Shown here: one piece after another, positions 42,913 through 51,847 of the stretch | Layout of the letters: each line of letters starts with the position of its first letter | How positions within the stretch are numbered: position 1 is the stretch's first letter | NCBI GenBank assembly: GCA_021772835.1 | Contig: JAJFLE010000041.1 | Span: forward strand, 1 to 64,000 | Direction: 5' to 3' | Length of the DNA stretch: 64,000 nucleotides | Source of the DNA: Mariprofundus sp. | GTDB taxonomy: Bacteria; Pseudomonadota; Zetaproteobacteria; Mariprofundales; Mariprofundaceae | The notes under the pieces: generated by a model | Told to the model about the DNA's origin: nothing | The model's input: the letters and a program-made list of their open reading frames with translations, nothing else | The model's database searches: none | Program-made: the position numbers and the translations under genes

Positions 42913-43129
42913 GGCTCATCGCAAATGAGCGGAAACCACTTACATTATCTATGGTTTGAAGCAGCTCAATTGCTGTGAGGATAATTCCCATGGTTGCACG
43001 ATGTAGCAATTAATCGGGTCTATTTCAGCACAGACAATGACTTGCCATTTTTTGCCATCTGCTGCATATTGCTGGGCCTTGTAATCAAGCTTTATCTGAA
43101 GACATTAAGGAAACGAGGGGAACTTTTCT

Positions 43130-43807
43130 ATGAATGCCACTGATTTTGCATTTGCACGTCAAAATATGGTCCAATATCAGATTCGTTGCTGTAAAGTACT
43201 CGATCCTACAGTTCTTGATCTGATCGAATCCATGCCCCGTGAAAATTTTTTGCCTGAAGAGATTAAAAGCCTCGCTTATATGGAAGGGCGTGTACCACTG
43301 CCGTGTAATCAGGAAATGCTGAGTCCGCTTCAGGAAGCCTTGATCCTGCAGAATTTGATGCTTGATGGCAGTGAACGTGTTCTGGAAATTGGCACAGGAA
43401 CAGGTTTCCTGACCACGATGCTGGCGATGCAAACGGACGAAGTTGTCAGTTGTGAGATCCACCCTGCCCTGGCAGATGCTGCCCGCCATAATATAAGCAA
43501 CCACGGTGTCAGCAATGCCAAGGTGATTCAGGTCAATGCCATGGATGCTCAAGCCATGGCACAGGTTGATGAGATGAACACAAGCTTCGACGTGATTGTG
43601 CTTTCTGCCGCCACCAAGAAAATTCCTGCCCATATCGAAAAGCTGTTGCATGACGGCGGCCAGATGATCGCTTTTATCGGCTCTAATCCTATGCTGACCA
43701 TGACACACAGACGCAAAATTGGCCAAACATGGCAGGAAACCACCCTGTGTGAAACGCTATTGCAGGACATGGAAGGCATCACAGAGAAGCGCGAATTCGT
43801 TTTCTAA
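43130..43807 (+). CDS. pcm: Protein-L-isoaspartate O-methyltransferase
   Basis: Pcm methylates isoaspartyl residues so that damaged proteins can be repaired. The 225-residue product has the substrate block NMVQYQIRCCKVLDPTVLDL, LPEEIKSLAYMEGRVPLPCN, motif I ERVLEIGTGTGFLTTMLAMQ and acidic motif EVVSCEIHPALADAAR. AGGGGAAC lies upstream of the ATG. A 217-base gap precedes it. The adjacent gene encodes a lipoprotein, with a 31-base gap. Confidence 0.9.
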   Translation: MNATDFAFARQNMVQYQIRCCKVLDPTVLDLIESMPRENFLPEEIKSLAYMEGRVPLPCNQEMLSPLQEALILQNLMLDGSERVLEIGTGTGFLTTMLAMQTDEVVSCEIHPALADAARHNISNHGVSNAKVIQVNAMDAQAMAQVDEMNTSFDVIVLSAATKKIPAHIEKLLHDGGQMIAFIGSNPMLTMTHRRKIGQTWQETTLCETLLQDMEGITEKREFVF

Positions 43808-43838
43808 TTAACTGTCGCGTTCTTTCTTCAGTAACTCA

Positions 43839-44411
43839 GTGAAAGCATCAACTATCTGCGCCATGGCTATTGCTATGGTGGCACTGAGTGCCTGTTCCGA
43901 TGATCAACAGGATGTAACTCTCCCTACCGACAAAGAACCACTGGACGCTTTATACTTTGTACCTCTGCAGCTTCCAGCAGCTGTTGCCAAGCAGAGTATC
44001 ATCATCCGCCTGGATAAACAGCAGTTACCCAACAAGGCTCATCGCTACTGGCATGCCACGGTGTTCACCATGCCGGGTTATGCTCCGATGACACATGTGA
44101 CAGGCCAGTTCATCGACACGGACACTTACCCTCAACTACTGGCCGATACCAGTGATGAATTTATCCTGCACATTCCGGAGCCCCAACTCTCGGGACAGGC
44201 AGATGCCAGTGCTGTCTGGGTACGAATCAAAGCTTCCACAGCTGCTTTCGTGCAAGCCTCTGTGAATCACCGCTGGTTACCCATTCTACTGACCCCGGAT
44301 ATGGCCACAGTGCTTGAGGCAGATAAAAAGCGCCGTTCGAAACTGGCAATAAAACTGGCGGATAAAGCTTATTTTTTTGGTTATGCCACCAATGAGGCTG
44401 CACTGGAATAA
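43839..44411 (+). CDS. Lipoprotein of unknown function
   Basis: A 190-residue lipoprotein. The signal AMAIAMVALSACSDD ends at a lipobox (Cys19). The mature domain reads LYFVPLQLPAAVAKQSIIIR, YWHATVFTMPGYAPMTHVTG and EFILHIPEPQLSGQADASAV, all beta-type segments without cysteines. The start is GTG (43839), with a weak ribosome site. No known family is seen. A repeat-bearing gap of about 560 bases follows before mltB. Confidence 0.65.
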   Translation: MKASTICAMAIAMVALSACSDDQQDVTLPTDKEPLDALYFVPLQLPAAVAKQSIIIRLDKQQLPNKAHRYWHATVFTMPGYAPMTHVTGQFIDTDTYPQLLADTSDEFILHIPEPQLSGQADASAVWVRIKASTAAFVQASVNHRWLPILLTPDMATVLEADKKRRSKLAIKLADKAYFFGYATNEAALE

Positions 44412-44508
44412 AAAAAGTTCATCGCCGATTAGCGGGAAATAGCATTTGAATAGAAGGTTTTTGACCCCCCGCTAGCAGCCTGCCGAGTCAAATGGTCAAA
44501 ATCGGAGG

Positions 44509-44790
44509 AGAGCGGCAAGGCCGCGGCCATTTTGATTCAGGCCGTCCTTGGCCTTCAGAGTTTCACTCCGCTCTAAAGAGCGTCCAAATCAGCTATCCTG
44601 CTGATTTGTTAGAATGCAGGATCGGGTATCCGAAGGAGCAAGCGGCGCTGTCCCGCCGCGCGATAGGAATCAGATCAAAATAAACCGGGGCTTTTCCTTG
44701 ATTCGGCACATCCATGTGCCTCACCCTTAGGGCGCGCTGTGCAGCGCGTCCAAGTTGGCTTTCCTGCCACTTTCTGGGGCGGCAAGAAAG
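44509..44790. repeat. Cluster of dispersed intergenic repeats
   Basis: Three related pieces stand side by side: CAGGCCGTCCTTGGCC with GCTCTAAAGAGC (palindromic) and AAATCAG-CTATCCTG-CTGATTTG (44537-44610); GCAAGCGGCGCTGTCCCGCC (44638-44667); and GATTCGGCACATCCATGTGC, then GGGCGCGCTGTGCAGCGCG (palindrome) and GTCCAA…TTTCCTGCC (44699-44780). Related pieces occur at 36219 and 39124. No coding frame is convincing in 44412-44977. Confidence 0.7.
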
Positions 44791-44977
44791 GACAGTGAAT
44801 TCATTCACTGACAAGTTCTATGTTTGTCGTCAAATCAGTACCCATGTCGATCAATCCCGCAAATGCGCGATGAACCATAAAAAAGTCCATCACCGCTGCG
44901 TGTTCATAGCGACCATTCGCATGATTCCCCCCTACTTTGGGCTACCTGTAAACAGCATTCACCGCTACCATGCGGAC

Positions 44978-46030
44978 ATGATGTTTTCCTATTCCTCCAG
45001 CCACCCGATTAGCAAACTGCTTTATGCCAGCCTGTGTCTGCTTATGTTGACCATGCCTCAGCTTGTACAGGCCGAAAACAAGGAGCCTGATGGCACCCAA
45101 TACGTCAGCCGCGAGGAGATCGTAACGTTACTGGCCGCTGAAACCGGCCTTAGCGTTAAAAAACTCACTGCTATCATGAAAGATGCCACCTTCAGGCCGG
45201 ATATCATCAAGCGTATGAACACCCAGTGGGAGGCGCAGCCTTATGCCAAATACCGTCCGCTGTTCATCAAAGCGAGCATGTTGGACAAAGGCAAAGCCTT
45301 CGTTGCCGAGCACAGAACAATCTTCGACGCAGTTGAGCAGAAGTATCAGGTAGATAGCGCCATCATTGCCGGCATCCTTGGCATCGAAACCCGTTTTGGT
45401 GAAACACACGGAGCAAGGCCGATTCTTGATTCGCTGTATACGCTCTCCACCGGATTTCCAAGGCGCGCCAATTTTTTCCGCCAGCAGCTCGGTGCAATCA
45501 TCCAGATCAGTCGTCAGGATAAACTTAACCTGAAAGAGCTCAAAGGTTCGTACGCCGGTGCATTCGGCTCCATCCAGTTTATCCCTACCTCCTTTCGCGA
45601 TTTTGCCGTCGATGAAGATGGTGATGGCATCCGCGATGTGTTCAATTCCAAACAGGATATTATCGGCAGTGTCGCTAACTATTTCCACAAACACGGTTGG
45701 CAGCACGGCAGACCTGTGGCCCACTGGTTACCGCCTCACACCCGTTTGAACAAAGCATGGCGCAAACGTGACAAGAGTAAGCTGAAACACTGGGTAACAC
45801 TGGCTGAGCTGCGCAAAGATATGCCAAAGATCTTCAATAAAATCCCTTTGCCATGGCTGGAAAATGATAAAGTCGGCATCATTGAAATGGAGACATCCAA
45901 AGGCAAACAGCTGGCGCTGGTTCACTTCAATTTTCGGGTCATCATGCGCTACAACCCATCCTTTAATTACGCCATGGCTGTCACAGAAATTGCCGCCATG
46001 TGGGAGAGTGAAAAATTCGCTGTCGACTGA
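44978..46030 (+). CDS. mltB: Lytic murein transglycosylase B
   Basis: A 350-residue periplasmic enzyme that cuts peptidoglycan to 1,6-anhydro-muropeptides. Its signal is LLYASLCLLMLTMPQLVQAE (cleavage after AEN or earlier). The catalytic Glu is in ILGIETRFGETHGARPILDS. Downstream blocks are LKGSYAGAFGSIQFIPTSFR and DFAVDEDGDGIRDVFNSKQD, the constant end of MltB. No lipobox is present, so it may be soluble. The start is ATG at 44978 or 44981; a longer frame runs into the repeat DNA and is rejected. Confidence 0.9.
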   Translation: MMFSYSSSHPISKLLYASLCLLMLTMPQLVQAENKEPDGTQYVSREEIVTLLAAETGLSVKKLTAIMKDATFRPDIIKRMNTQWEAQPYAKYRPLFIKASMLDKGKAFVAEHRTIFDAVEQKYQVDSAIIAGILGIETRFGETHGARPILDSLYTLSTGFPRRANFFRQQLGAIIQISRQDKLNLKELKGSYAGAFGSIQFIPTSFRDFAVDEDGDGIRDVFNSKQDIIGSVANYFHKHGWQHGRPVAHWLPPHTRLNKAWRKRDKSKLKHWVTLAELRKDMPKIFNKIPLPWLENDKVGIIEMETSKGKQLALVHFNFRVIMRYNPSFNYAMAVTEIAAMWESEKFAVD

Positions 46031-46047
46031 TTTCATCTACGCTGATC

Positions 46048-46881
46048 ATGCTGTTCTCAGCAAGTCTCATCACTGCCTGTGGCAGCAAGCAAGAGGTCTC
46101 AAAGGTTGAACGCCCGGGTGGCCCTGTACTGCCTGATGGCAGTGGCGGCACCTACAAAACCGGCAATCCCTATCAGGTTGCCGGTCGTTGGTACAAACCC
46201 ATGGCCGGTGTTTCATCCTATGATGAAAGCGGTGTGGCATCATGGTATGGAGCCGATTTTCACGGCAAACGCACTGCCAATGGTGAATTTTATGACATGC
46301 ATACACTATCGGCTGCGCATACAACGTTGCCTATGCCTACACTGGTACGTGTGACCAATCTGGAGAACGGACGTTTTGTGATTGTGCGTGTCAATGACCG
46401 TGGCCCGTTCGTCAAAGAGCGCCTGATTGATCTCTCTTATGCTGCGGCTAAAGAGTTGGGATATACCGACAAAGGCACCACACGCGTACGTGTGCAGACA
46501 CTGGATCAAAAACCTGAAATTCAGGCTGCCACACCGCCTCTCGCCCCTGCCCCGATGATAGCATCAGTGCCTGTGCTTGCATCTGCTCCCGTGCTTGCAT
46601 CTGCTCCAGTCGTAGCATCATCAGCACTAGCCTCTCAACCACAGGCAGCGGGTAACATATACGTTCAGCTCGGTGCATTCAGCTCTCAGACCAATGCAGA
46701 TCAACTGCGTCAATCGCTGTTAACACTATACCCGAACACAGCCGTGTATCCGAAACAGCTTGCCGATCAGACCCTGTACCGGGTTCGCATTGGTCCGTTT
46801 GAGCAGATGCAACAGATCGAAAAAACTGTGATCTCCCTGCAAAACAGCGGTTTTGATAAAGCCATCGTGGTGATTGAATAA
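46048..46881 (+). CDS. rlpA: RlpA-type septal lytic transglycosylase lipoprotein
   Basis: RlpA cuts denuded glycan strands at the septum. The protein has a short lipoprotein signal (MLFSASLITAC), a double-psi beta-barrel (DESGVASWYGADFHGKRTAN, then MPTLVRVTNLENGRFVIVRV and NDRGPFVKERLIDLSYAAAK), an Ala/Pro/Val linker with three near-identical ASAPVLASAPV-type units, and a C-terminal SPOR domain (IYVQLGAFSSQTNADQLRQS; YRVRIGPFEQMQQIEKTVIS). The annotated ATG gives only ten residues before the Cys and no positive n-region. A non-ATG start such as ATT/CTG at 46027-46030 would overlap the mltB stop and give a better signal. Confidence 0.9.
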   Translation: MLFSASLITACGSKQEVSKVERPGGPVLPDGSGGTYKTGNPYQVAGRWYKPMAGVSSYDESGVASWYGADFHGKRTANGEFYDMHTLSAAHTTLPMPTLVRVTNLENGRFVIVRVNDRGPFVKERLIDLSYAAAKELGYTDKGTTRVRVQTLDQKPEIQAATPPLAPAPMIASVPVLASAPVLASAPVVASSALASQPQAAGNIYVQLGAFSSQTNADQLRQSLLTLYPNTAVYPKQLADQTLYRVRIGPFEQMQQIEKTVISLQNSGFDKAIVVIE

Positions 46882-47423
46882 TGAATACTCGTGTAACACG
46901 CCCACGCCTGACCGCATTCGGTTCATCCCGCATCGGGCCTGAATCCGCTGTATATAAAGATGTATTGGAGCTCTCCACCAAGGTCGCGCTTGCAGGCTGG
47001 GATGGCATGACCGGTGGTCATCAGGGTATGATGGCTGCATTTTCTCAAGGCATTCATGCAGGTCACGGCCATATTCGTGGCATTACGCTGGAGCGCTTTC
47101 CTACTCCGCCTGACAACACGCTCAGTGAAGAGCAACGTGCGCATAACTTCTTTGATCGCATGGGCATCCTGATTGAAGATGCACAGGCCTGGCTGGTTCT
47201 GCCCGGCGGACTCGGCACACTTTCCGAGCTTGCCATGACCTGGGATCTGCTTGCCATCAATGCGCTCGAACCCAGACCACTGCTACTGTATGGCGATATG
47301 TGGGAACCGATTATATCCACACTCTCGGAACAACTGGTGTTATCAGCAGAGAGTGCCTTTGATGCCATCCGAATTTGTAAAACACATGATGATGTGCTGA
47401 ACGCGCTGCAAACCTGCGCATGA
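46881..47423 (+). CDS. LOG-family (TIGR00730-like) nucleotide phosphoribohydrolase
   Basis: A 180-residue lysine-decarboxylase-like Rossmann protein of the LOG family. WDGMTGGHQGMMAAFSQGI carries the GG..G.M pattern, and WLVLPGGLGTLSELAMTWDL carries the PGG.GT..E hallmark. In plants and bacteria related proteins release cytokinin or AMP from nucleotide monophosphates. The ATG at 46881 overlaps the rlpA stop (TAATG). The next gene overlaps by four bases. Confidence 0.87.
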   Translation: MNTRVTRPRLTAFGSSRIGPESAVYKDVLELSTKVALAGWDGMTGGHQGMMAAFSQGIHAGHGHIRGITLERFPTPPDNTLSEEQRAHNFFDRMGILIEDAQAWLVLPGGLGTLSELAMTWDLLAINALEPRPLLLYGDMWEPIISTLSEQLVLSAESAFDAIRICKTHDDVLNALQTCA

Positions 47424-48295
47424 GTAACGTAGCAGATTTTCAGGACCTGCGTGCTGTTGCAGGCAGCACTGTTCACGGGCAAAGGCTCGATCAGGGGCTG
47501 ACCCTGCTGTTTGAGCTCTCACGTCGGCGTATACGCAGGGCGATTGATGAAGGTGGTGTATACCTGAACCAGAAGCGTTGCCGTACAGCAGGACGTAAAC
47601 TAAGTCGCGGCGATAAACTGCGTATCGTGTTACTGGACAAGGAAAAGTTAAACCCGTTTGATGCAGCACAGCTCATCTGGCAACAGCCACCGCTCTACCT
47701 TCTAAACAAACGTGCCGGTCAGTATTCCCAGGAAGCATTGCATCGCAGCCGCGGCACCTTGCCTGATGAGTTGGCCAAATACCTTGCCTTGCCACCGGCA
47801 CAGGCATGCACGCTGCGCCCTGTGCACAGACTCGATAAAGGCACGTCCGGACTTTTACTGTTTTCTTCGGACCCTACCCTGTTGCAACAACTGCAGGCTC
47901 ACTGGAAAACCTGCACATCAAAGTCCTATCTCGCAGTCGTTGAACCGGCACCCGAGTGGCAAAGCCAGGAGATCAATCTGGCTATTGGCCAACTGCGTGA
48001 CAACCAGGGCCGTTATCATGTCAACGAACATGGCCGATCCTGCAGAACATCTGCGCAAGTCGTTGAACGCAAAGGCAACAGAGCCTTGATCCGATTACAA
48101 CTGCACACCGGCAGAACCCATCAATTGCGTGTACATCTGAGTGCATTAGGGTGCCCCATTCTGGGTGACACGCGCTATGGCGGAAAAGCACATGCACGAT
48201 TAATGTTGCACGCTGAATTTTTGCGCATTATCCAACCGGCTTTGCCGGAAAGTATTGAATGGAAAGCACCCCCTGAGGAGAACTGGTTATGGTAA
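47420..48295 (+). CDS. RluA-family pseudouridine synthase
   Basis: A 291-residue RNA pseudouridine synthase. The N-terminal S4 domain is RRIRRAIDEGGVYLNQKRCR. The catalytic domain carries PVHRLDKGTSGLLLFSSDPT with the catalytic Asp, and RLQLHTGRTHQLRVHLSALG with CPILGDTRYGG. It fits RluA/RluD-type enzymes, but the rRNA or tRNA site cannot be read from sequence. The reading frame overlaps the LOG gene (ATGA) and the dacC gene (seven bases). Confidence 0.92.
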   Translation: MSNVADFQDLRAVAGSTVHGQRLDQGLTLLFELSRRRIRRAIDEGGVYLNQKRCRTAGRKLSRGDKLRIVLLDKEKLNPFDAAQLIWQQPPLYLLNKRAGQYSQEALHRSRGTLPDELAKYLALPPAQACTLRPVHRLDKGTSGLLLFSSDPTLLQQLQAHWKTCTSKSYLAVVEPAPEWQSQEINLAIGQLRDNQGRYHVNEHGRSCRTSAQVVERKGNRALIRLQLHTGRTHQLRVHLSALGCPILGDTRYGGKAHARLMLHAEFLRIIQPALPESIEWKAPPEENWLW

Positions 48296-49506
48296 ACACT
48301 TCACAATCCCGTCTGATCGGCATATTTGCACTGCTTATGATGTTCGTCATCAGCATCAAACCGATTGATGCCCAAGCTGTGTCATGGCCGACGGCAACGA
48401 TCGATGCCAAATCATGGGCGATGATTGATGCACGATCAGGACAGGTTGTTGGCGCACACAATGCCGATCAGCAACTGCCACCGGCAAGTCTGACCAAGAT
48501 GATGACCCTGTATCTGGCATTTGAAGACATCAAACTGGGCAGACTGGACAAAAATGCCCGTGTCACGGTCAGTAAAAAGGCCTGGAAAATCGGCGGCAGC
48601 ACCATGTTTCTCGAGCCACGTATGACTCCGACTGTCGAAGAGCTATTGCACGGTATTGCCACGCTTTCAGGCAACGATGCCTGCATTGCCCTGGCTGAAC
48701 ATGTGGATGGCTCTGAAGATGCATTTGCCGAGCGCATGAATGCCAAGGCCAAACAACTCGGGATGGAACACTCCCATTTCGCCAATGCCACCGGATTCCC
48801 GCAGGATGGACATTACAGTTCAGCACTCGATATGGTGAAGCTTGGCGCTGCCCTGTGGCGCGATCATCCCGACATGTACAAACTGTTTGGAGAAAAGGAT
48901 TACACTTACGACGGCCGCACCCAGCCTAACCGCAACCGCATACTGTGGAGTTATCCGGAAGCTGACGGCATTAAAACCGGTCATACCGAAGAAGCAGGTT
49001 ACTGCCTGGTTGGCTCTGCCGAAAAAGATACCACCCGCTTTGTCACTGCCGTATTCGGAACAAACTCAGACCGTGCCCGCGCTCAGCAAACCAAAACGCT
49101 GTTGATGTTCGGTTTCCGTAACTTCGTCACCTTGCGCCCATCCGAGCGTGAAATTCGTCGCCAGGTAGAAGTATTCGAAGGCACGGAAGGACAGGTCTGG
49201 TTGAAACCGGTCGACCCCATCTGGGTGACTGTGCCTAAAGGTAACGAATCCGCGCTCTCATTCCGCCTGCGATATGAAGCGCCATTGAAAGCACCGATCA
49301 GCAAAGATCAGCAACTGGGCTCCATTGATGCTGTGTTTGGCGATGCGGACAAAAAGGAGGTTCTCCAATCGGTGGCCATGGTGGCCACACGTGACGTTGA
49401 ACGCGCCTCCTGGCTCAGCCGTCAGTGGGATGGTGTTCGTCTGTGGTGGCGTGAGTCCGATTCCGAAGAAAGCGAAGGCAGTGCAACTGAAGCAGGTCAA
49501 CAGTAA
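48289..49506 (+). CDS. dacC: D-alanyl-D-alanine carboxypeptidase (PBP5/6 type)
   Basis: A 405-residue low-molecular-weight PBP. The signal peptide is LIGIFALLMMFVISIKPIDA. Active-site motifs are SLTK (Ser67-Lys70), SGN (127-129) and KTGHTEEAGYCLV (KTG). A C-terminal PBP5 beta domain spans about residues 283-380, and the tail DGVRLWWRESDSEES holds an amphipathic anchor-like helix. The enzyme trims D-Ala from the pentapeptide. The class fits DacA or DacC; the symbol is only a best guess. It overlaps the RluA-type gene by seven bases. Confidence 0.9.
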   Translation: MVNTSQSRLIGIFALLMMFVISIKPIDAQAVSWPTATIDAKSWAMIDARSGQVVGAHNADQQLPPASLTKMMTLYLAFEDIKLGRLDKNARVTVSKKAWKIGGSTMFLEPRMTPTVEELLHGIATLSGNDACIALAEHVDGSEDAFAERMNAKAKQLGMEHSHFANATGFPQDGHYSSALDMVKLGAALWRDHPDMYKLFGEKDYTYDGRTQPNRNRILWSYPEADGIKTGHTEEAGYCLVGSAEKDTTRFVTAVFGTNSDRARAQQTKTLLMFGFRNFVTLRPSEREIRRQVEVFEGTEGQVWLKPVDPIWVTVPKGNESALSFRLRYEAPLKAPISKDQQLGSIDAVFGDADKKEVLQSVAMVATRDVERASWLSRQWDGVRLWWRESDSEESEGSATEAGQQ

Positions 49507-49508
49507 AT

Positions 49509-50360
49509 ATGCAGCTTACGGCCTGGGTCAATGGCCACTTTCTGCCGCTGGAACAGGCATGCGTTCATATTGAAGACCGCGGTTTCCAGTTCGCCGATGG
49601 CGTGTATGAAGTCATAGCCTGTTTTTCCGGTCGTTTCCTGGACCTGAGGCCACACCTGGAGAGGCTGGAGCGCTCCTGTAACGCCATAGATATCACAATG
49701 CCAAGGACACTGGATGAGCTAAGCGAGCTGGTTGAGCAGGCCTATCAGCGCAATCCGTTTGAACATGCCATGGTTTATATTCAGGTCACCCGCGGTGTTG
49801 CCCCCCGCTCTCACATGGTACAACAGGGTATGAGACCGACTCTGGTGATCACTGTTCGCGAGCTGCCCATGCCATCGGCTGACACGCTGGAGCATGGTGT
49901 TCGCGCCATCACCATGCCGGATATCCGCTGGAAACATTGTGAGATCAAGTCGATTGCCTTGCTGGCCAGTGTCATCGGTAAACAGGAAGTTTCGCGCCGT
50001 GGTGCGGATGAAGGCTTCTGGCTCGATGATATGGGGCATCTGCTTGAAGGTTGTGCTACCAACTGCTTTGCCGTCATTGATGGTAAACTCGTCACCCACC
50101 CGCTCGACCATCAGGTGCTTGGCGGTATTACACGGGATATGGCCCTGCGTATAGCGCGAGCCAACGGAATCGACGTTGAAGTTCGCCCCTGGAAACTGTC
50201 TGAGTCAGGTCTTACAGAATGCATGATGAGCAGCACCACCAATGCTGTCATGCCGGTCACCCATATGGATGATGACATCATTGGTGACGGTAAGCCCGGA
50301 CCTGTATCCATCAGCTTGCGTCAACTTATGCTCGATGAATTTCAGGCCCTGAAACAGTGA
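49509..50360 (+). CDS. D-amino acid aminotransferase
   Basis: A 283-residue fold-type IV PLP enzyme. VHIEDRGFQFADGVYEVIAC holds the substrate-site D/RG.FGDG-like motif. The PLP lysine is in IRWKHCEIKSIALLASVIGK. The C-terminal block has GGITRDMALRIARANGIDVE and MMSSTTNAVMPVTHMDDDII. It fits D-alanine transaminase (DAAT), which makes D-Glu or D-Ala for peptidoglycan. BCAT is the alternative but is less likely by the N-terminus. The start is the ATG two bases after dacC, which agrees with its peptidoglycan neighbours. Confidence 0.88.
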   Translation: MQLTAWVNGHFLPLEQACVHIEDRGFQFADGVYEVIACFSGRFLDLRPHLERLERSCNAIDITMPRTLDELSELVEQAYQRNPFEHAMVYIQVTRGVAPRSHMVQQGMRPTLVITVRELPMPSADTLEHGVRAITMPDIRWKHCEIKSIALLASVIGKQEVSRRGADEGFWLDDMGHLLEGCATNCFAVIDGKLVTHPLDHQVLGGITRDMALRIARANGIDVEVRPWKLSESGLTECMMSSTTNAVMPVTHMDDDIIGDGKPGPVSISLRQLMLDEFQALKQ

Positions 50361-50998
50361 ACACGATTAAAGCAGTTTTGCTTGATATGGACGGCACCAT
50401 TGTCGATGCCTTCCCTCCTATTATACGGGCACTGAATCAGACCTTTGTCGAATACGGTCTGCCACAAATGACGGACCGGGAAGTCAAACGCCATACCGGG
50501 CGTGGTGACTGCAGCATGATTTCGCTGTTCGGTGATAAACGTGAGCAAGCCGGCATCCGATTTCTGGAGATTCATGACGAGGATTATCTGCAGAAAATCA
50601 GACCTCTGCCCGGTGCCGAAACCCTGTTTCAGTGGCTATCAGAAAACAGTATCCCGTGTGCGATTGTCACAAGTAAATCCCAGATACGAGCAGAGGCTCA
50701 GCTGCAGGTGTTGGGTTGGTCAGATTATGTCGGTGTGGTCATCGGAAAAACAAAAGACCGGCCTGAAAAACCGGATCCGACGCCGGTACTGCTTGCCTGC
50801 GAAGCACTCGGTGTCGCAGCGGTCGATGCTGTGATGATTGGTGATGGCGTCGCGGATATGAAGGCTGGCCTTCGTGCAGGCTGCACGCCGATTGGTTTGT
50901 GCGATGGCTTTTCTGCTGATGAATTAAGCGAAGTCGGTGCAGCATACTGTTTTGATTCTTTAACTCAGGTACAAACATGGCTGCAACAGAATCTATGA
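50357..50998 (+). CDS. HAD-family phosphatase
   Basis: A 213-residue HAD hydrolase. Motif I is VLLDMDGTIVDAFPPIIRAL with the nucleophile Asp and second Asp. Motif II is PCAIVTSKSQIRAEAQLQVL, motif III is KPDPTPVLLACEAL and motif IV is VMIGDGVADMKAGLRAGCTP. It belongs to the phosphoglycolate-phosphatase-like Gph/PpaX group. The start is GTG at 50357, overlapping the transaminase stop by four bases (GTGA). Substrate unknown. Confidence 0.87.
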   Translation: MNTIKAVLLDMDGTIVDAFPPIIRALNQTFVEYGLPQMTDREVKRHTGRGDCSMISLFGDKREQAGIRFLEIHDEDYLQKIRPLPGAETLFQWLSENSIPCAIVTSKSQIRAEAQLQVLGWSDYVGVVIGKTKDRPEKPDPTPVLLACEALGVAAVDAVMIGDGVADMKAGLRAGCTPIGLCDGFSADELSEVGAAYCFDSLTQVQTWLQQNL

Positions 50999-51834
50999 GC
51001 GAGATAAAGCAAAACCCTGATGGCGACACCCTCACCCGGTTTTTACTGGCTGATGCCCAAGCTCGCGGTGCCATCATACGCGGCACCCACATCATTGAAG
51101 AAGCCAACCGCATTCATGGCTTGAATGGCCCCGTTGCAACACTGTTCGGACAGACGCTGCTTGCGTCCATTCTACTGCTTTCCATCAGCAAAGGTGGCAT
51201 GCGTCAGGTATTGCAGCTTGATTCCACAGTTCAGGCTCCGATCAAGCGACTGATGGCTGAGTCCAGTCCGGGTGCAGTACGCGGCTATGTGGACTGGCAG
51301 GAAGAGGAAACGGTGTTGCGCTTTGAACAAGGTGACAGCCTTGGCAGCTGGATGGGAAGTCCCGTTCGCCTGGCCACAATACGTGATCTCGGTGTAGGCC
51401 ACCCCTACATCTCTACCATTGAAAATGAATCTGACTTTCTTGCTGACCACCTGCTTCACTACCTCAACCAGTCCGTACAAATCAGGGCCGATGTTATCCT
51501 CTTGGGCGATATTGCCATCATGATAGAAGCCATGCCCGGCTGCGATGAAGAGCACTGGTTCAAGGCCGTAGAAAGCATGGCAAAAATACCCGATTCGGTA
51601 CTGGAATCCGAAAGTCCGGAATCCATTCTGTCCTACTTTGAAACGCTGCGCTGCAAAGTTGTCGGTATCGACACCTATACCTACAACTGCCCGTGCAGCG
51701 CTGAAAGAATGGCTGCAGCCATCGGATCATTCCCGCCCGAGCAGTTGCACGATCTGGCCGATGCCAATGGCAATATTACGGTCAGCTGCCAGTACTGCGA
51801 CAAACACTACGCCATCAGACCTGAGACAACCTGA
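50995..51834 (+). CDS. hslO: Redox-regulated chaperone Hsp33
   Basis: A 279-residue heat-shock chaperone turned on by oxidation. The zinc/disulfide switch is intact: CPC in TYTYNCPCSAERMAAAIG and CQYC in NGNITVSCQYCDKHY, giving the CxC…CxxC set. The N-terminal domain includes GPVATLFGQTLLASILLLSI and the substrate block QVLQLDSTVQAPIKRLMAES. The ATG at 50995 overlaps the HAD stop (ATGA); a longer frame from 50977 is not needed. Confidence 0.95.
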   Translation: MSEIKQNPDGDTLTRFLLADAQARGAIIRGTHIIEEANRIHGLNGPVATLFGQTLLASILLLSISKGGMRQVLQLDSTVQAPIKRLMAESSPGAVRGYVDWQEEETVLRFEQGDSLGSWMGSPVRLATIRDLGVGHPYISTIENESDFLADHLLHYLNQSVQIRADVILLGDIAIMIEAMPGCDEEHWFKAVESMAKIPDSVLESESPESILSYFETLRCKVVGIDTYTYNCPCSAERMAAAIGSFPPEQLHDLADANGNITVSCQYCDKHYAIRPETT

Positions 51835-51847
51835 GCAGCACTTTCAG

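Noticed and set aside
42913-42935. GCTCATCGCAAATGAGC hairpin after rodZ as terminator
   Set aside because: The stem is only six base pairs and no T tract follows.
44714-44977. N-terminal extension of mltB by 88 codons
   Set aside because: The extension reads repeat DNA and lies before a good signal peptide.
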